From Clostridia bacterium (GTDB lineage: Bacteria; Bacillota; Clostridia; Oscillospirales; QAKW01), in the NCBI GenBank assembly GCA_017464525.1, contig JAFTZM010000026.1, forward strand, positions 39,080-103,079: 64,000 bases of DNA. Direction: 5' to 3'. Each line of letters starts with the position of its first letter. Within the stretch, counting starts at the first letter, position 1. A program made the position numbers and the translations under genes. Shown piece after piece: positions 33,875 to 42,509 of the stretch. Under the pieces are notes generated by a model. It was given only the letters and a program-made list of their open reading frames with translations, was not told the DNA's origin and made no database searches.

Positions 33875-35712
33875 AATTTTTCCTCTGTTATTTGCAGTAA
33901 TTTGGTGATGCCGATCTTTACGTCGCCCCGATGCCAGTTTTCCCAGGAGCCTTGCTCTAAAATTTTTCGTTCCTGCAAAATGGAGCGGAGGGCTTGGGTG
34001 GCTTCCTCTTTTTGATGAGCAGAGCAAGCCAGCACCCAGCGGGTCATCTGCATCATATAAAAGGTTTCAAATTTCAGGAATTGCCGGAAATAGAGGCGGC
34101 TTTCTGCGGGAAGCTGTTCCTCTGCCGCCTGCATCTTCTGATAGAGCGCCTCCCATTTCCCAAGGCTTTCCTCCAGCTGGCGGGTGGGGCGGGTGCAATA
34201 GCGTTCGTCGATATTGCCTTTCAGATAATTCCTGCCCAATCGCATAAGAACACCGTCTGTAACGGGGAAATGGGGGTAGGGGAGATCTTCGTAGGAATGA
34301 TATTGGAAAAGACAGTCTTTGCACCGTTTGATAAGATTATCCCTTCCCATATCTGCAATGGCGGCGTAGTATTCCTGCAAAAGGGGCAGAGTGATTTCGG
34401 TCTCACCGAAAAGGGCTTGCAGCTGATCCTCCACCCTCCATTCCCCGCCGGTGCCCAGCCATTCGGCGGCGTACCAGGCGGAAAAATGCAACGGCCGCAC
34501 GTTGGAAACGTTGAGAATACAGTAATAAAGGGAATCCTTTTCCTGCGCCATGGCGTAGGAATCCCTGAGCTTTAGGAGATCGCACCCCTCCGCAAGATGG
34601 GGTCCTTCCACAAAAAAGCCCACATGGTAGTAGATGCCGTAACGGGCATCGGCGCGGCGGGGCGTGGTGTGAAAATCGCCGCCGAACATCTGGCTGAAGC
34701 CGATGTCGCTGAAAACGGCAATGGTGCCTTGGGGCAGTTTCAGGTGCCCTTCGGCATAGAGGGCGGCGCCCTCCATCCAGAAGGTGGAGGTGGAATAAAA
34801 ATCGGCGGTTCCCAAGGTCTCGCAAAGAATGCGGTGTTGGGTGGCGATGGCTTCGGTGATGATGCCGCCCCGGGCGGCGTTGTCCAGGGGAATGGAGGGA
34901 TCGTTTTGCCAGACCGCCCGATCGCCTTTCCCACGCAGACCCAACTGCCAGACCACCCGATCCCCGTACTTCGCCCATTTTTTGGCATAGTACCGCCAGA
35001 TCTCCTCCATGCGGGAACGGTTGGAGAGGACAGAGATCTCCTCGTTCAGCCCGTGGGCCTTCATATAATTTTCGGCAGTGAACCAGGAGACTCCCAGCGG
35101 CTCAAGATGATGCTGGCTGACGTAAAGCCCCCGCCGCACCGCCGCAGCGATGAGTTTTTCCTCGGCGGGGTTATCAACATCTATAAAAGAGGAAGGGATC
35201 ACCAGATTGATCTCCAGCCGCAGGGCGGTCTCCAGGATCATATCCAAAACGCTTTCATCCATTACATTTTCGTAAAAATGGTAATCGATATGCCGCTTGC
35301 CGCCGCTGATCTCAAAATCGGTCAGCAGATCCTCGTCGTTTAAAAACCAGCCTCTGAAACGGGTCTTCCGTTTGGGGGAGGCAAAGACCTGCGGGGTCAG
35401 TTTTAATCCGCCCGGTGCGGGGAAGCGGTCGATCAGCCGGTGCACCGGCAGGATCCCAAGGCACCGCCGCTCAAAGGCGTAAATGCCGAAAACTGCGCCC
35501 AAAGCATCGCCGCCGGTGACGGTGACCCGATCCCGTTCCACCACTACGGTGTAGCTTTCCGGCTCCCCGGGCAGAATGGTTATTTCGATGCCCTCGCCCT
35601 CCGAAAGAATGGGGAATTCCTCGCCGGTCAGCCGCCGAAGATCCCGTTGCAGATCCCGGGCGGCCAGAAGAACCGCTTCCGGGGCGTGGGTCAGGATGAT
35701 ATTTTTAAGCAT
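33871..35712 (-). CDS. GH115-family alpha-glucuronidase
   Basis: GH115 enzymes remove (4-O-methyl-)glucuronic acid side chains from xylan. The 613 residues show GAVFGIYAFERRCLGI near 72, RFRGWFLNDEDLLTDF near 115, NLVIPSSFIDVDNPAEEKL near 163 and RGLYVSQHHLEPLGVSWF near 195. Family members are commonly 700-950 residues; the C-terminal beta domain may be missing. No signal peptide, so it works on imported aldouronic oligosaccharides. First gene of the five-gene operon; its product feeds uronate isomerase. Confidence 0.82.
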   Translation of the reverse strand: MLKNIILTHAPEAVLLAARDLQRDLRRLTGEEFPILSEGEGIEITILPGEPESYTVVVERDRVTVTGGDALGAVFGIYAFERRCLGILPVHRLIDRFPAPGGLKLTPQVFASPKRKTRFRGWFLNDEDLLTDFEISGGKRHIDYHFYENVMDESVLDMILETALRLEINLVIPSSFIDVDNPAEEKLIAAAVRRGLYVSQHHLEPLGVSWFTAENYMKAHGLNEEISVLSNRSRMEEIWRYYAKKWAKYGDRVVWQLGLRGKGDRAVWQNDPSIPLDNAARGGIITEAIATQHRILCETLGTADFYSTSTFWMEGAALYAEGHLKLPQGTIAVFSDIGFSQMFGGDFHTTPRRADARYGIYYHVGFFVEGPHLAEGCDLLKLRDSYAMAQEKDSLYYCILNVSNVRPLHFSAWYAAEWLGTGGEWRVEDQLQALFGETEITLPLLQEYYAAIADMGRDNLIKRCKDCLFQYHSYEDLPYPHFPVTDGVLMRLGRNYLKGNIDERYCTRPTRQLEESLGKWEALYQKMQAAEEQLPAESRLYFRQFLKFETFYMMQMTRWVLACSAHQKEEATQALRSILQERKILEQGSWENWHRGDVKIGITKLLQITEEKL

Positions 35713-35732
35713 AAACTCACTCCTTTTTTAAA

Positions 35733-35761
35733 AGTATAAAACGAACCTTCCCGGAAAACAA
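35733..35761 (-). promoter_or_regulatory. Promoter of the glucuronoxylan operon
   Basis: On the minus strand TTGTTT (35761-35756), 17 bp spacer, TATACT (35738-35733), 21 bp before the GH115 ATG, which has AAAGGAG. Confidence 0.6.
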
Positions 35762-35802
35762 GGACAGATGCGGTCATTTTTAACATGATTCGAGCATTTT
35801 TC

Positions 35803-35831
35803 TTGAAAATCAATCCATTCTGTGCTATGAT
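35803..35831 (+). promoter_or_regulatory. Promoter of the divergent AraC gene
   Basis: TTGAAA (35803-35808), 17 bp spacer, TATGAT (35826-35831). GAGGTGAGG precedes ATG 35849. Confidence 0.65.
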
Positions 35832-35848
35832 GGCGCTGAGGTGAGGAT

Positions 35849-36601
35849 ATGAAGTCTGAATACAGCCTGCAAGGCCCTCCGTTCACGGTGAAGAATATCA
35901 TGACCGTCAATGCTTCCCGGCCGGTTGGATATAAGCATACCTACCGCTGCCGCCCCCATCACGCCTTTGTTTATACCGTTTCGGGAAAAATGTGGAATTC
36001 CATCGAGGGGCGGGCGCTGGAGGCGGAGGCGGGGGAGCTGGTATTTTACCCCGCCGGTACCCACTATACCAGTATCTATTCCGGGGAGAATACCGAAATA
36101 AAAATTGTCCAATTCGATCTAGCAAGCGGCAGCCTGCCGGACTATCTTTCTGCCCCTTGCAAGATCATTCTGCCCGATGCGGGGGAGCGGATGGAGCCTT
36201 TCTTTCTGCCGGAGCAGGGGCATCCTTTTTACTACCTTTCCTGCCTGTACGCCTTTTTGCAGCAGGTGGATGAAAACTATTCCCGCCTGCCTGCCAAATA
36301 CCGCCGCCTCCAGCCGGCGCTGGCCGAGCTGGGAGCCCGCCCCGCCCGTAACGAAAAGGTGGCTTATTATGCGGCTCTTTGCGGCATGAGCGAGGCCGGC
36401 TTTCGCCGGCTCTTCCGGGAGTTTACCGGCCGCGCTCCGGTGGACTATCGCAATGAGCTGCGGCTGGAGCGCGCCCGCAGCCTGCTCCGGAGCGGGGAAT
36501 ATAATGTTTCCGAGGCGGCGGAGAAAGCCGGTTTTTCCAATCTTTCCTTTTTCATTCGGTTGTATAAAATGAAATACGGCCATACGCCAAAAAAGGAATG
36601 A
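35849..36601 (+). CDS. AraC-family regulator of the glucuronoxylan operon
   Basis: A 250-residue protein with a cupin sensor (HHAFVYTVSGKM near 37, ELVFYPAGTHYTS near 63) and a C-terminal AraC HTH (LCGMSEAGFRRLFREFTG, VSEAAEKAGFSNLSFFIRLYK). It is divergent from the GH115-uronate operon with a 136 bp shared regulatory region, so it is the obvious activator. The effector is probably an aldouronic sugar, by inference. Confidence 0.87.
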   Translation: MKSEYSLQGPPFTVKNIMTVNASRPVGYKHTYRCRPHHAFVYTVSGKMWNSIEGRALEAEAGELVFYPAGTHYTSIYSGENTEIKIVQFDLASGSLPDYLSAPCKIILPDAGERMEPFFLPEQGHPFYYLSCLYAFLQQVDENYSRLPAKYRRLQPALAELGARPARNEKVAYYAALCGMSEAGFRRLFREFTGRAPVDYRNELRLERARSLLRSGEYNVSEAAEKAGFSNLSFFIRLYKMKYGHTPKKE

Positions 36602-36618
36602 TTTCTTTGCGGAAAGTG

Positions 36619-36647
36619 TTGACAATCTTCGCCCTTTTTGATAACAT
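36619..36647 (+). promoter_or_regulatory. Promoter of xpt and the nucleoside transporter
   Basis: TTGACA (36619-36624), 17 bp spacer, TAACAT (36642-36647). The leader is only about 30 nt, too short for a purine riboswitch. Confidence 0.65.
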
Positions 36648-36681
36648 ATATCTGTATTTTTTAATATAAGGAGCAAGCAGA

Positions 36682-37254
36682 ATGAAGGCATTGGAAGAGC
36701 GCATCCTGCGGGACGGTAAGGTCCTACCCGGCAACATCCTGAATGTGAATACCTTTCTGAACCATCAGATCGATAGCTGCTTTATGATGGAGATGGGGGA
36801 GGAGATCGCCCGCCTTTTTGAGGAGGACAAGCCCACCAAGATCCTGACCATCGAGGCCTCCGGCATCGCCATCGGTTTTGCTGCTGCTGCGGTGATGAAG
36901 CTGCCACTGATCTTTGCCAAAAAGAATAAGACCAGCAATGTGGATTCCGATGTTTATTGCTCCGTTGTTCATTCCTATACCCATAATAAGGACTACACCG
37001 CCGTGATCAGCAAGGAGATCCTCTCCAAGGAGGACCGGGTGCTGATCGTGGATGATTTTCTTGCCAACGGCTGCGCTCTGCGGGGCCTGATCCAGATCGT
37101 GGAGCAGGCAGGAGCCGCCGTTGCGGGCTGCGCCACCGCCATCGAAAAGGGCTACCAGGGGGGCGGCGACGCCCTGCGCCGGGAGGGCGTGAAGGTGGAG
37201 TCCCTTGCCATCGTGGAAAGCATGGAGGATGGCAAGGTCACATTCCGTATGTAA
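36682..37254 (+). CDS. xpt: Xanthine phosphoribosyltransferase
   Basis: Xpt salvages xanthine to XMP using PRPP. The 190-residue type I PRTase has the PRPP loop VLIVDDFLANGCALRG near 115, and N-terminal LEERILRDGKVLPGNILNVN matches the Bacillus Xpt start. AAGGAG precedes ATG 36682. It lies 46 bp ahead of a BMP-type binding-protein gene, linking purine uptake to salvage. Confidence 0.93.
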   Translation: MKALEERILRDGKVLPGNILNVNTFLNHQIDSCFMMEMGEEIARLFEEDKPTKILTIEASGIAIGFAAAAVMKLPLIFAKKNKTSNVDSDVYCSVVHSYTHNKDYTAVISKEILSKEDRVLIVDDFLANGCALRGLIQIVEQAGAAVAGCATAIEKGYQGGGDALRREGVKVESLAIVESMEDGKVTFRM

Positions 37255-37300
37255 CGGCTTGCCGTTCACATAAAAAAAATTTTATGGAGGGAAAACCAAA

Positions 37301-38524
37301 ATGAAAAAGGTCATTTCCGTACTGTTGCTCATTGCAATGCTGTTTACCATGGCAGCCTGCGGCGGCAACGAAGGCACCAAAGAGGATGAACTGAAGGTAG
37401 GCTTCATCTTCCTGCATGACGAAAACTCTACCTACGACAAAAACTTCATGGACGCCGCCAAGGCCGCCTGTGAGGCCATGGGTGTTACCTATCTGCAGAA
37501 GGCCAACATCCCCGAGACCAACGAGTGCTACGAGGCTGCTATTGAGTTGGTAGAAGAAGGCTGCGGCATCATCTTTGCCGATAGCTTCGGCCATGAGGCT
37601 CACATCCTGAAGGCTGCTAAGGAGAACCCCGAGGTTCAGTTCTGCCACGCCACCGGTACCACCGCACACACCGAGGAGGTTGCAAACTTCCACAATGCTT
37701 TTGCTTCTATCTATGAAGGCCGCTATCTGGCAGGCGTGACCGCCGGCCTGAAGCTGAACGAGATGATCGAAGCCGGCAAGATCACCGCAGACAAGGCTAA
37801 GATGGGTTATGTGGGTGCTTTCACCTATGCCGAAGTTATTTCCGGTTACACCTCTTTCTATCTGGGTGCGAAGTCCGTATGCCCCAGCGTGACCATGGAC
37901 GTTCAGTTCACCGGTTCCTGGTACGATGAGCAGCTGGAGAAGGAAGCTGCCAACGCTCTGATCAATAAGGGCTGTGTGCTGATCAGCCAGCACGCCGACT
38001 CCATGGGCGCTCCCACCGCTTGCGAGAATGCAGGCATCCCCAACGTTTCCTACAACGGCTCCACCGCCGCTGCCTGCCCCGAGACCTTCCTGATCTCCTC
38101 CCGTATCAACTGGGAGCCCTACTACAAGTACATTATCGAGTGCGTTCAGAACGATAAGGCCATCGATGTGGATTGGACCGGTACTCTGGAGACCGGCTCT
38201 GTAGAGCTTTCCGATCTGGGCAAGAATGTTGCTGCCGGCACTGCCGACAAGCTGGCTGAGATTGAAAAAGGCCTGAAGGACGGCACCGTCAAGGTGTTCG
38301 ATACCGCTGCTTTCACCGTTTCCGGCGATGCTATCACCGCTAATGTGAAGGTGGATGCTGAGGGTCATGTGACCTCTTACATGGCAGACGTAGATACCGA
38401 CGCTGCTTACACCGGCGACACCGAGGCCATCAAGGACGGCGCTTTTGCTGAGTCCTCTGACCGCTCCGCTCCCTACTTTGATCTGGCTATCGACGGCATC
38501 ACCCGCCTGAACAGCAAGTTCTAA
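37301..38524 (+). CDS. BMP-family substrate-binding lipoprotein (nucleoside ABC transporter)
   Basis: A 407-residue lipoprotein with signal peptide and lipobox (FTMAAC, Cys near residue 20). KVGFIFLHDENSTYDKNF near 33 opens the BMP/PnrA fold, with FADSFGHEAH near 95 and ISQHADSMGAP near 228. Such proteins bind purine nucleosides or related ligands outside the membrane. GGAGGG is 9-10 bp before the ATG. A strong terminator follows, so this gene is probably made in excess over the ATPase and permeases. Codon use is very biased, which fits high expression. Confidence 0.9.
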   Translation: MKKVISVLLLIAMLFTMAACGGNEGTKEDELKVGFIFLHDENSTYDKNFMDAAKAACEAMGVTYLQKANIPETNECYEAAIELVEEGCGIIFADSFGHEAHILKAAKENPEVQFCHATGTTAHTEEVANFHNAFASIYEGRYLAGVTAGLKLNEMIEAGKITADKAKMGYVGAFTYAEVISGYTSFYLGAKSVCPSVTMDVQFTGSWYDEQLEKEAANALINKGCVLISQHADSMGAPTACENAGIPNVSYNGSTAAACPETFLISSRINWEPYYKYIIECVQNDKAIDVDWTGTLETGSVELSDLGKNVAAGTADKLAEIEKGLKDGTVKVFDTAAFTVSGDAITANVKVDAEGHVTSYMADVDTDAAYTGDTEAIKDGAFAESSDRSAPYFDLAIDGITRLNSKF

Positions 38525-38534
38525 TTTTAAATGC

Positions 38535-38571
38535 AAAATCAGGCGTGACCTCGCGTCACGCCTGATTTTCT
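38535..38571 (+). terminator. Terminator after the BMP gene
   Basis: AAAATCAGGCGTGAC, loop CTCGC, GTCACGCCTGATTTT: perfect 15 bp stem followed by CTT. Placed inside the transporter gene set, it would limit read-through to the ATPase gene. Confidence 0.85.
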
Positions 38572-38590
38572 TGGAATCAAGATTTATTCT

Positions 38591-38751
38591 TATGTGGGGT
38601 AGAGCAAGACATCCGAACCCGCCTCAAAGCGGCAACTTTCGGTGTTTTTCGCTCGCTTTACCCTCGCAAGGCGACAGCCTTGCTTCATCTAAATCGAGTG
38701 AAAATCCGCCTTTTTAAGACAGATCCGGATGTTTCACTCTACCCCATAACA
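38591..38751. other. Long imperfect inverted repeat with internal hairpin
   Basis: The arms 38591-38617 (TGGGGTAGAG..A.ACATCCG) and 38724-38751 (CGGATGTTTCACTCTACCCC) are imperfect inverse complements. A perfect hairpin GCAAGGC, GACA, GCCTTGC lies near the middle (38666-38683). It could be a structured leader RNA of the ABC genes, or a small non-coding mobile or REP-like element. No coding frame is supported. Confidence 0.6.
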
Positions 38752-38754
38752 TTG

Positions 38755-38784
38755 AATTCTGCGGCGGAGAGCCGCCGCAGAATT
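38755..38784 (+). other. Perfect 13 bp hairpin before the ABC ATPase gene
   Basis: AATTCTGCGGCGG, loop AGAG, CCGCCGCAGAATT. No T-run follows, so it is not a standard terminator; an mRNA processing or stability element between the binding-protein and ATPase cistrons is likely. The ATPase ribosome site begins 12 bp downstream. Confidence 0.6.
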
Positions 38785-38810
38785 GAGTGCTATGAAAAGG
38801 GGGTAATTTT

Positions 38811-40346
38811 TTGGCAACTGCAGCCATTGAACTGAAGAATATCACCAAAACCTTCGGCAGCGTTGTGGCCAATAAAAACGTTTGCCTGACCGCCAACCGG
38901 GGGGAGATTCTCTCCATCCTGGGGGAAAACGGCAGCGGGAAGACCACGCTGATGAACATGATCTCTGGGATCTATTTCCCCGATGAAGGCCAGATCTTTA
39001 TCGACGGAAAGGAAGCGGTCATCGCCTCTCCGAAGGATGCCTTTGATTATAAGATCGGTATGATCCACCAGCATTTCAAGCTGGTCAATGTGTTCTCTGC
39101 CGCAGAAAATATCGTTCTGGGCCTGGAGGAAGAGGGGCGGTACGATATCAAGGCGGCTTCTGCCCGGATCACCGCCATCTGCCAGCAGTACGGCTTTGAG
39201 CTGGATCCCAAAAAGAAGATCTACACCATGTCTGTTTCCGAAAAGCAGACTGTTGAGATCATCAAGGTGCTCTACCGGGGCGCCGATATCCTCATTCTGG
39301 ATGAGCCCACCGCCGTGCTCACACCGCAGGAGACCCAGCGGCTTTTTGCGGTGCTCCGCCGGATGAGAGACGACGGAAAATCTATCATTATTATTACCCA
39401 TAAAATGCATGAGGTACTGAGCCTTTCCGACCGTGTGGCGGTGCTGCGCAAGGGCGAATATGTGGGAACGGTCAAGACCGCTGAGACCAGCGAGGCAGAG
39501 CTCACCGAAATGATGGTGGGCAAAAAGATCTCCCTGAATATTCACCGCAGCGAGCCCAAGGATCCCAAGGCCCGGCTGGAGGTGCATCATATCGATTGCT
39601 CCAACCGGGAGGGGGCACTGGTGTTGGATGATGTTTCCTTTACCGCCTATTCCGGAGAGATCTTAGGCATTGCCGGTATTGCCGGTTCCGGCCAGCGGGA
39701 GCTGCTGGAGGTCATCGCCGGCCTGCAGAAGAGCGATAGCGGCGCGGTGCTTTACCATAACCCCAAAACCGATAATGTGGACAATCTGCAGAATAAAACA
39801 CCCCTGCAGATCCGTGAACTGGGCGTGCGGCTCTCCTTTGTGCCGGAGGATCGTCTTGGCATGGGTCTGGTGGGCAACATGGATATTGTGGACAATATGA
39901 TGCTCCGCAGCTACCGCAAGGGCAAGGGTGCCTTCCTGGAGCGGAAAGCCCCCAAGGATCTGGCCGAGCATATTATTGAGGAGCTGGAGGTCGTCACTCC
40001 CGGCGCCACCACCCCGGTGCGCCGCCTTTCCGGCGGTAACGTGCAGAAGGTGCTGGTGGGGCGTGAGATCGCTGCCTCTCCCACTGTGCTGATGGCTGCC
40101 TACCCGGTGCGGGGCCTGGATATCAACTCTTCTTATACCATTTATAATCTTTTGAATCAGCAGAAGGAAAAGGGCGTTGCCGTAATCTTCGTGGGCGAGG
40201 ATCTGGATGTTCTGCTGGAGCTCTGCGACCGGATCCTGGTCATTGGTTCCGGTAAGGTCACCGGCATTGTGGACGGCCGCACCGCCACCAAGGAGCAGGT
40301 GGGTCTGCTGATGACCAAAACGGAAGGAGGGGAAGTCCATGAGTAA
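38811..40346 (+). CDS. Nucleoside ABC transporter ATP-binding protein (tandem ATPase)
   Basis: A 511-residue protein with two ABC domains, as in sugar/nucleoside importers. Domain 1 has Walker A GENGSGKT near 40 and Walker B DILILDEPTAV near 160. Domain 2 is degenerate at Walker A (IAGSGQRE near 290) but keeps RRLSGGNVQKVLVG near 405. Its Walker B position reads VLMAAYPVRGLD, so only the first site is probably fully active. The start is TTG 38811: AAAAGGGGG ends 7 bp upstream and no in-frame ATG fits. Confidence 0.9.
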   Translation: MATAAIELKNITKTFGSVVANKNVCLTANRGEILSILGENGSGKTTLMNMISGIYFPDEGQIFIDGKEAVIASPKDAFDYKIGMIHQHFKLVNVFSAAENIVLGLEEEGRYDIKAASARITAICQQYGFELDPKKKIYTMSVSEKQTVEIIKVLYRGADILILDEPTAVLTPQETQRLFAVLRRMRDDGKSIIIITHKMHEVLSLSDRVAVLRKGEYVGTVKTAETSEAELTEMMVGKKISLNIHRSEPKDPKARLEVHHIDCSNREGALVLDDVSFTAYSGEILGIAGIAGSGQRELLEVIAGLQKSDSGAVLYHNPKTDNVDNLQNKTPLQIRELGVRLSFVPEDRLGMGLVGNMDIVDNMMLRSYRKGKGAFLERKAPKDLAEHIIEELEVVTPGATTPVRRLSGGNVQKVLVGREIAASPTVLMAAYPVRGLDINSSYTIYNLLNQQKEKGVAVIFVGEDLDVLLELCDRILVIGSGKVTGIVDGRTATKEQVGLLMTKTEGGEVHE

Positions 40347-41448
40347 CGCTGTTAAAAAGCACCATGAGCCGCTGATCCATATCACCAAGCGGGACGATAT
40401 GATCTGGTGGAAGGCATGGTTGATCCGTCTGGCGGCTGTATTGCTGGGCCTTTTAGTGGTCGGCGTGATCTCGGTGCTGCTCACCAAGGGTAACTTTTTT
40501 GAAACCTATTCCATCATGCTGCGGGGCGCCTTCGGCCGTTTAGGCTCCGGCTCCACCCGTCTGCTTTGGAAATTCCTGCTGGAGACTGCTCTGCTGCTCT
40601 GCCTTTCCCTGGCGCTGACACCTGCCTTTAAAATGAAATTCTGGAACTGCGGCGCAGAGGGTCAGGCGCTGATCGGCGGCCTTGCCGCAGCCATTGTGAT
40701 GATGAAGCTGGGGGATAAGCTGCCCTATTGGGTGGTGATCCTGCTGATCTTTGCCGCCGGTATTCTGGCCGGGGCGGTGTGGGGCATCGTTCCTGCTCTC
40801 TTCAAGGCGCAGTATAAGACCAATGAGACCCTTTTCACCCTGATGATGAACTACATCGCCATGCAACTGGTGGCTTATTATGCCTATGTCAATGCGGTGC
40901 CTGCCGGCTCCGGCCAGATCCAGTCCATCGCTAACGGCCATCTGCCGGTCATCGGCGGTCAGCCCTATCTGCTGACCATTTTGCTGGCGCTGATCCTGAC
41001 CGGGGTGATGCTGGTGTACTTAAAGTACAGCAAGCACGGCTATGAGATCTCGGTGGTGGGCGAATCCCAGAACACCGCCCGGTATATCGGCATCAACGTG
41101 AAAAAGGTCATTATCCGCACCATGATGATCTCCGGTGCTCTTTGCGGCCTGGCCGGCTGCCTGATGGTTGCGGGCATCGATCATTCTGTCAACCCCGATA
41201 CGGTGGGCGGCTTGGGCTTTACCGCCATTATGGTGGCCTGGCTGGGTCAGCTCAATCCGCTGATCATCGTGCTGATGTCCGGATTGATCGTCTTTCTGGA
41301 ATCCGGCGCCGCCAAGGTGGCAGATACCTTCTACCTCAACGGCTCCTATGCGGATATCGTTGCCGGCATCGTGATCCTTTTTGTGGTGGGCTGCGAATTC
41401 TTCATCCGCTACTCCATCAAATTCCGTCATAAGGAGGGAAAAGCATGA
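40339..41448 (+). CDS. Nucleoside ABC transporter permease 1
   Basis: A 369-residue BPD_transp_2-type permease with about 9-10 hydrophobic segments. FKMKFWNCGAEGQALIGGL near 97 and NTARYIGINVKKVIIRTMM near 245 are typical of the NupP/YufP family. The ATG overlaps the ATPase gene by 8 bp, with GGAGGGGAAG upstream. Confidence 0.9.
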   Translation: MSNAVKKHHEPLIHITKRDDMIWWKAWLIRLAAVLLGLLVVGVISVLLTKGNFFETYSIMLRGAFGRLGSGSTRLLWKFLLETALLLCLSLALTPAFKMKFWNCGAEGQALIGGLAAAIVMMKLGDKLPYWVVILLIFAAGILAGAVWGIVPALFKAQYKTNETLFTLMMNYIAMQLVAYYAYVNAVPAGSGQIQSIANGHLPVIGGQPYLLTILLALILTGVMLVYLKYSKHGYEISVVGESQNTARYIGINVKKVIIRTMMISGALCGLAGCLMVAGIDHSVNPDTVGGLGFTAIMVAWLGQLNPLIIVLMSGLIVFLESGAAKVADTFYLNGSYADIVAGIVILFVVGCEFFIRYSIKFRHKEGKA

Positions 41449-42434
41449 TCATCGCATTTATTCAACGTGCCATTCTACTGGGCATCCCTCTGCTCTATGG
41501 CTCCACCGGTGAGATCGTCACCGAAAAATCCGGCCATCTGAATCTGGGAATTCCCGGCGTGATGTATGTGGGCGGTATCAGCGGCGTGACCGGCGCCTTT
41601 TTGTACGAGAACGCCTGCGGCAATAATATCGAGAATATGAACCCCTTCCTGGCCATCATGATCCCTCTGCTGGCTTCCATTCTGGGCTCCATGCTGATGG
41701 GTCTGATCTATAGCTTTTTAACGGTGACCCTTCGAGCCAACCAGAACGTGACCGGCCTTGCCCTGACTACCTTTGGAATCGGCATCGGAAACTTCTTCGG
41801 CGGCTCCTTGATCAAGCTGGTGGACAGTGAAATGCCCTCCATCATCCTGACTAAGACCAGTGATTTCTATAGTAAGACCCTGCCCTTTGCAGACAATCTG
41901 GGCTGGTTCGGGGAGATCTTTCTCTCCTATGAATTCCTTACTTATATGGCCATCGCCATTGCGCTGATCGTTTCCTTTGTGCTGAACCGCACCCGGATCG
42001 GCCTGAATCTGCGGGCTGTGGGTGAAAACCCCGCCACCGCCGATGCCGCCGGCATCAATGTGACCCGCTATAAGTATGTGGCTACCTGCATTGGCAGCGC
42101 CATTGCGGGCTTGGGCGGTCTGCAGTACGTGATGGTGTATACCGACGGTGTGTGGTCCAACGATGCCTTCGGCGATCGCGGCTGGCTGGCCATCGCGCTG
42201 GTCATCTTCGCTCTCTGGAAGCCTACTGTGGCCATCTTCGGCTCCTTCCTCTTCGGTGCCCTCTGCAATGCCCATAACTATATCAATGGGCTGGGGGTCG
42301 CCACCCAGGAGCTCTTCAAGATGCTGCCTTATGCGGTGACCATTATCGTGCTGATTATTACCAGTATGCGTAAAAAGCGGGAGCATCAGCCCCCGGAGCA
42401 TCTGGGCTTGCCCTATTTCAGGGAAGAAAGATAA
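41445..42434 (+). CDS. Nucleoside ABC transporter permease 2
   Basis: The partner permease (329 residues, about 8-9 hydrophobic segments), NupQ/YufQ-like. STGEIVTEKSGHLNLGIPGVM near 20 and RIGLNLRAVGENPATADAAGIN near 185 are family signatures. ATGA overlap with permease 1. Completes the importer with the BMP protein and tandem ATPase. Confidence 0.9.
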   Translation: MIIAFIQRAILLGIPLLYGSTGEIVTEKSGHLNLGIPGVMYVGGISGVTGAFLYENACGNNIENMNPFLAIMIPLLASILGSMLMGLIYSFLTVTLRANQNVTGLALTTFGIGIGNFFGGSLIKLVDSEMPSIILTKTSDFYSKTLPFADNLGWFGEIFLSYEFLTYMAIAIALIVSFVLNRTRIGLNLRAVGENPATADAAGINVTRYKYVATCIGSAIAGLGGLQYVMVYTDGVWSNDAFGDRGWLAIALVIFALWKPTVAIFGSFLFGALCNAHNYINGLGVATQELFKMLPYAVTIIVLIITSMRKKREHQPPEHLGLPYFREER

Positions 42435-42442
42435 AAATTAAC

Positions 42443-42486
42443 TTGAACAATGCCGTTGTTTTCATTATAATGGAAACAGCGGCATT
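42443..42486 (+). promoter_or_regulatory. Promoter embedded in a 38 bp palindrome
   Basis: TTGAAC (42443-42448), 17 bp spacer, TATAAT (42466-42471). Starting right after the -35, 42449-42486 is an almost perfect palindrome (17 of 19 pairs): AATGCCGTTGTTT...AAACAGCGGCATT centred on CATTATAATG. The -10 lies at its centre, an arrangement suited to a repressor that blocks polymerase. Confidence 0.7.
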
Positions 42487-42509
42487 ATTGCGGAAAGGAA
42501 GTATATACT

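Noticed and set aside
36602..36681. Purine riboswitch ahead of xpt
   Set aside because: The predicted leader is about 30 nt, too short for the aptamer, and the core sequence is not seen.
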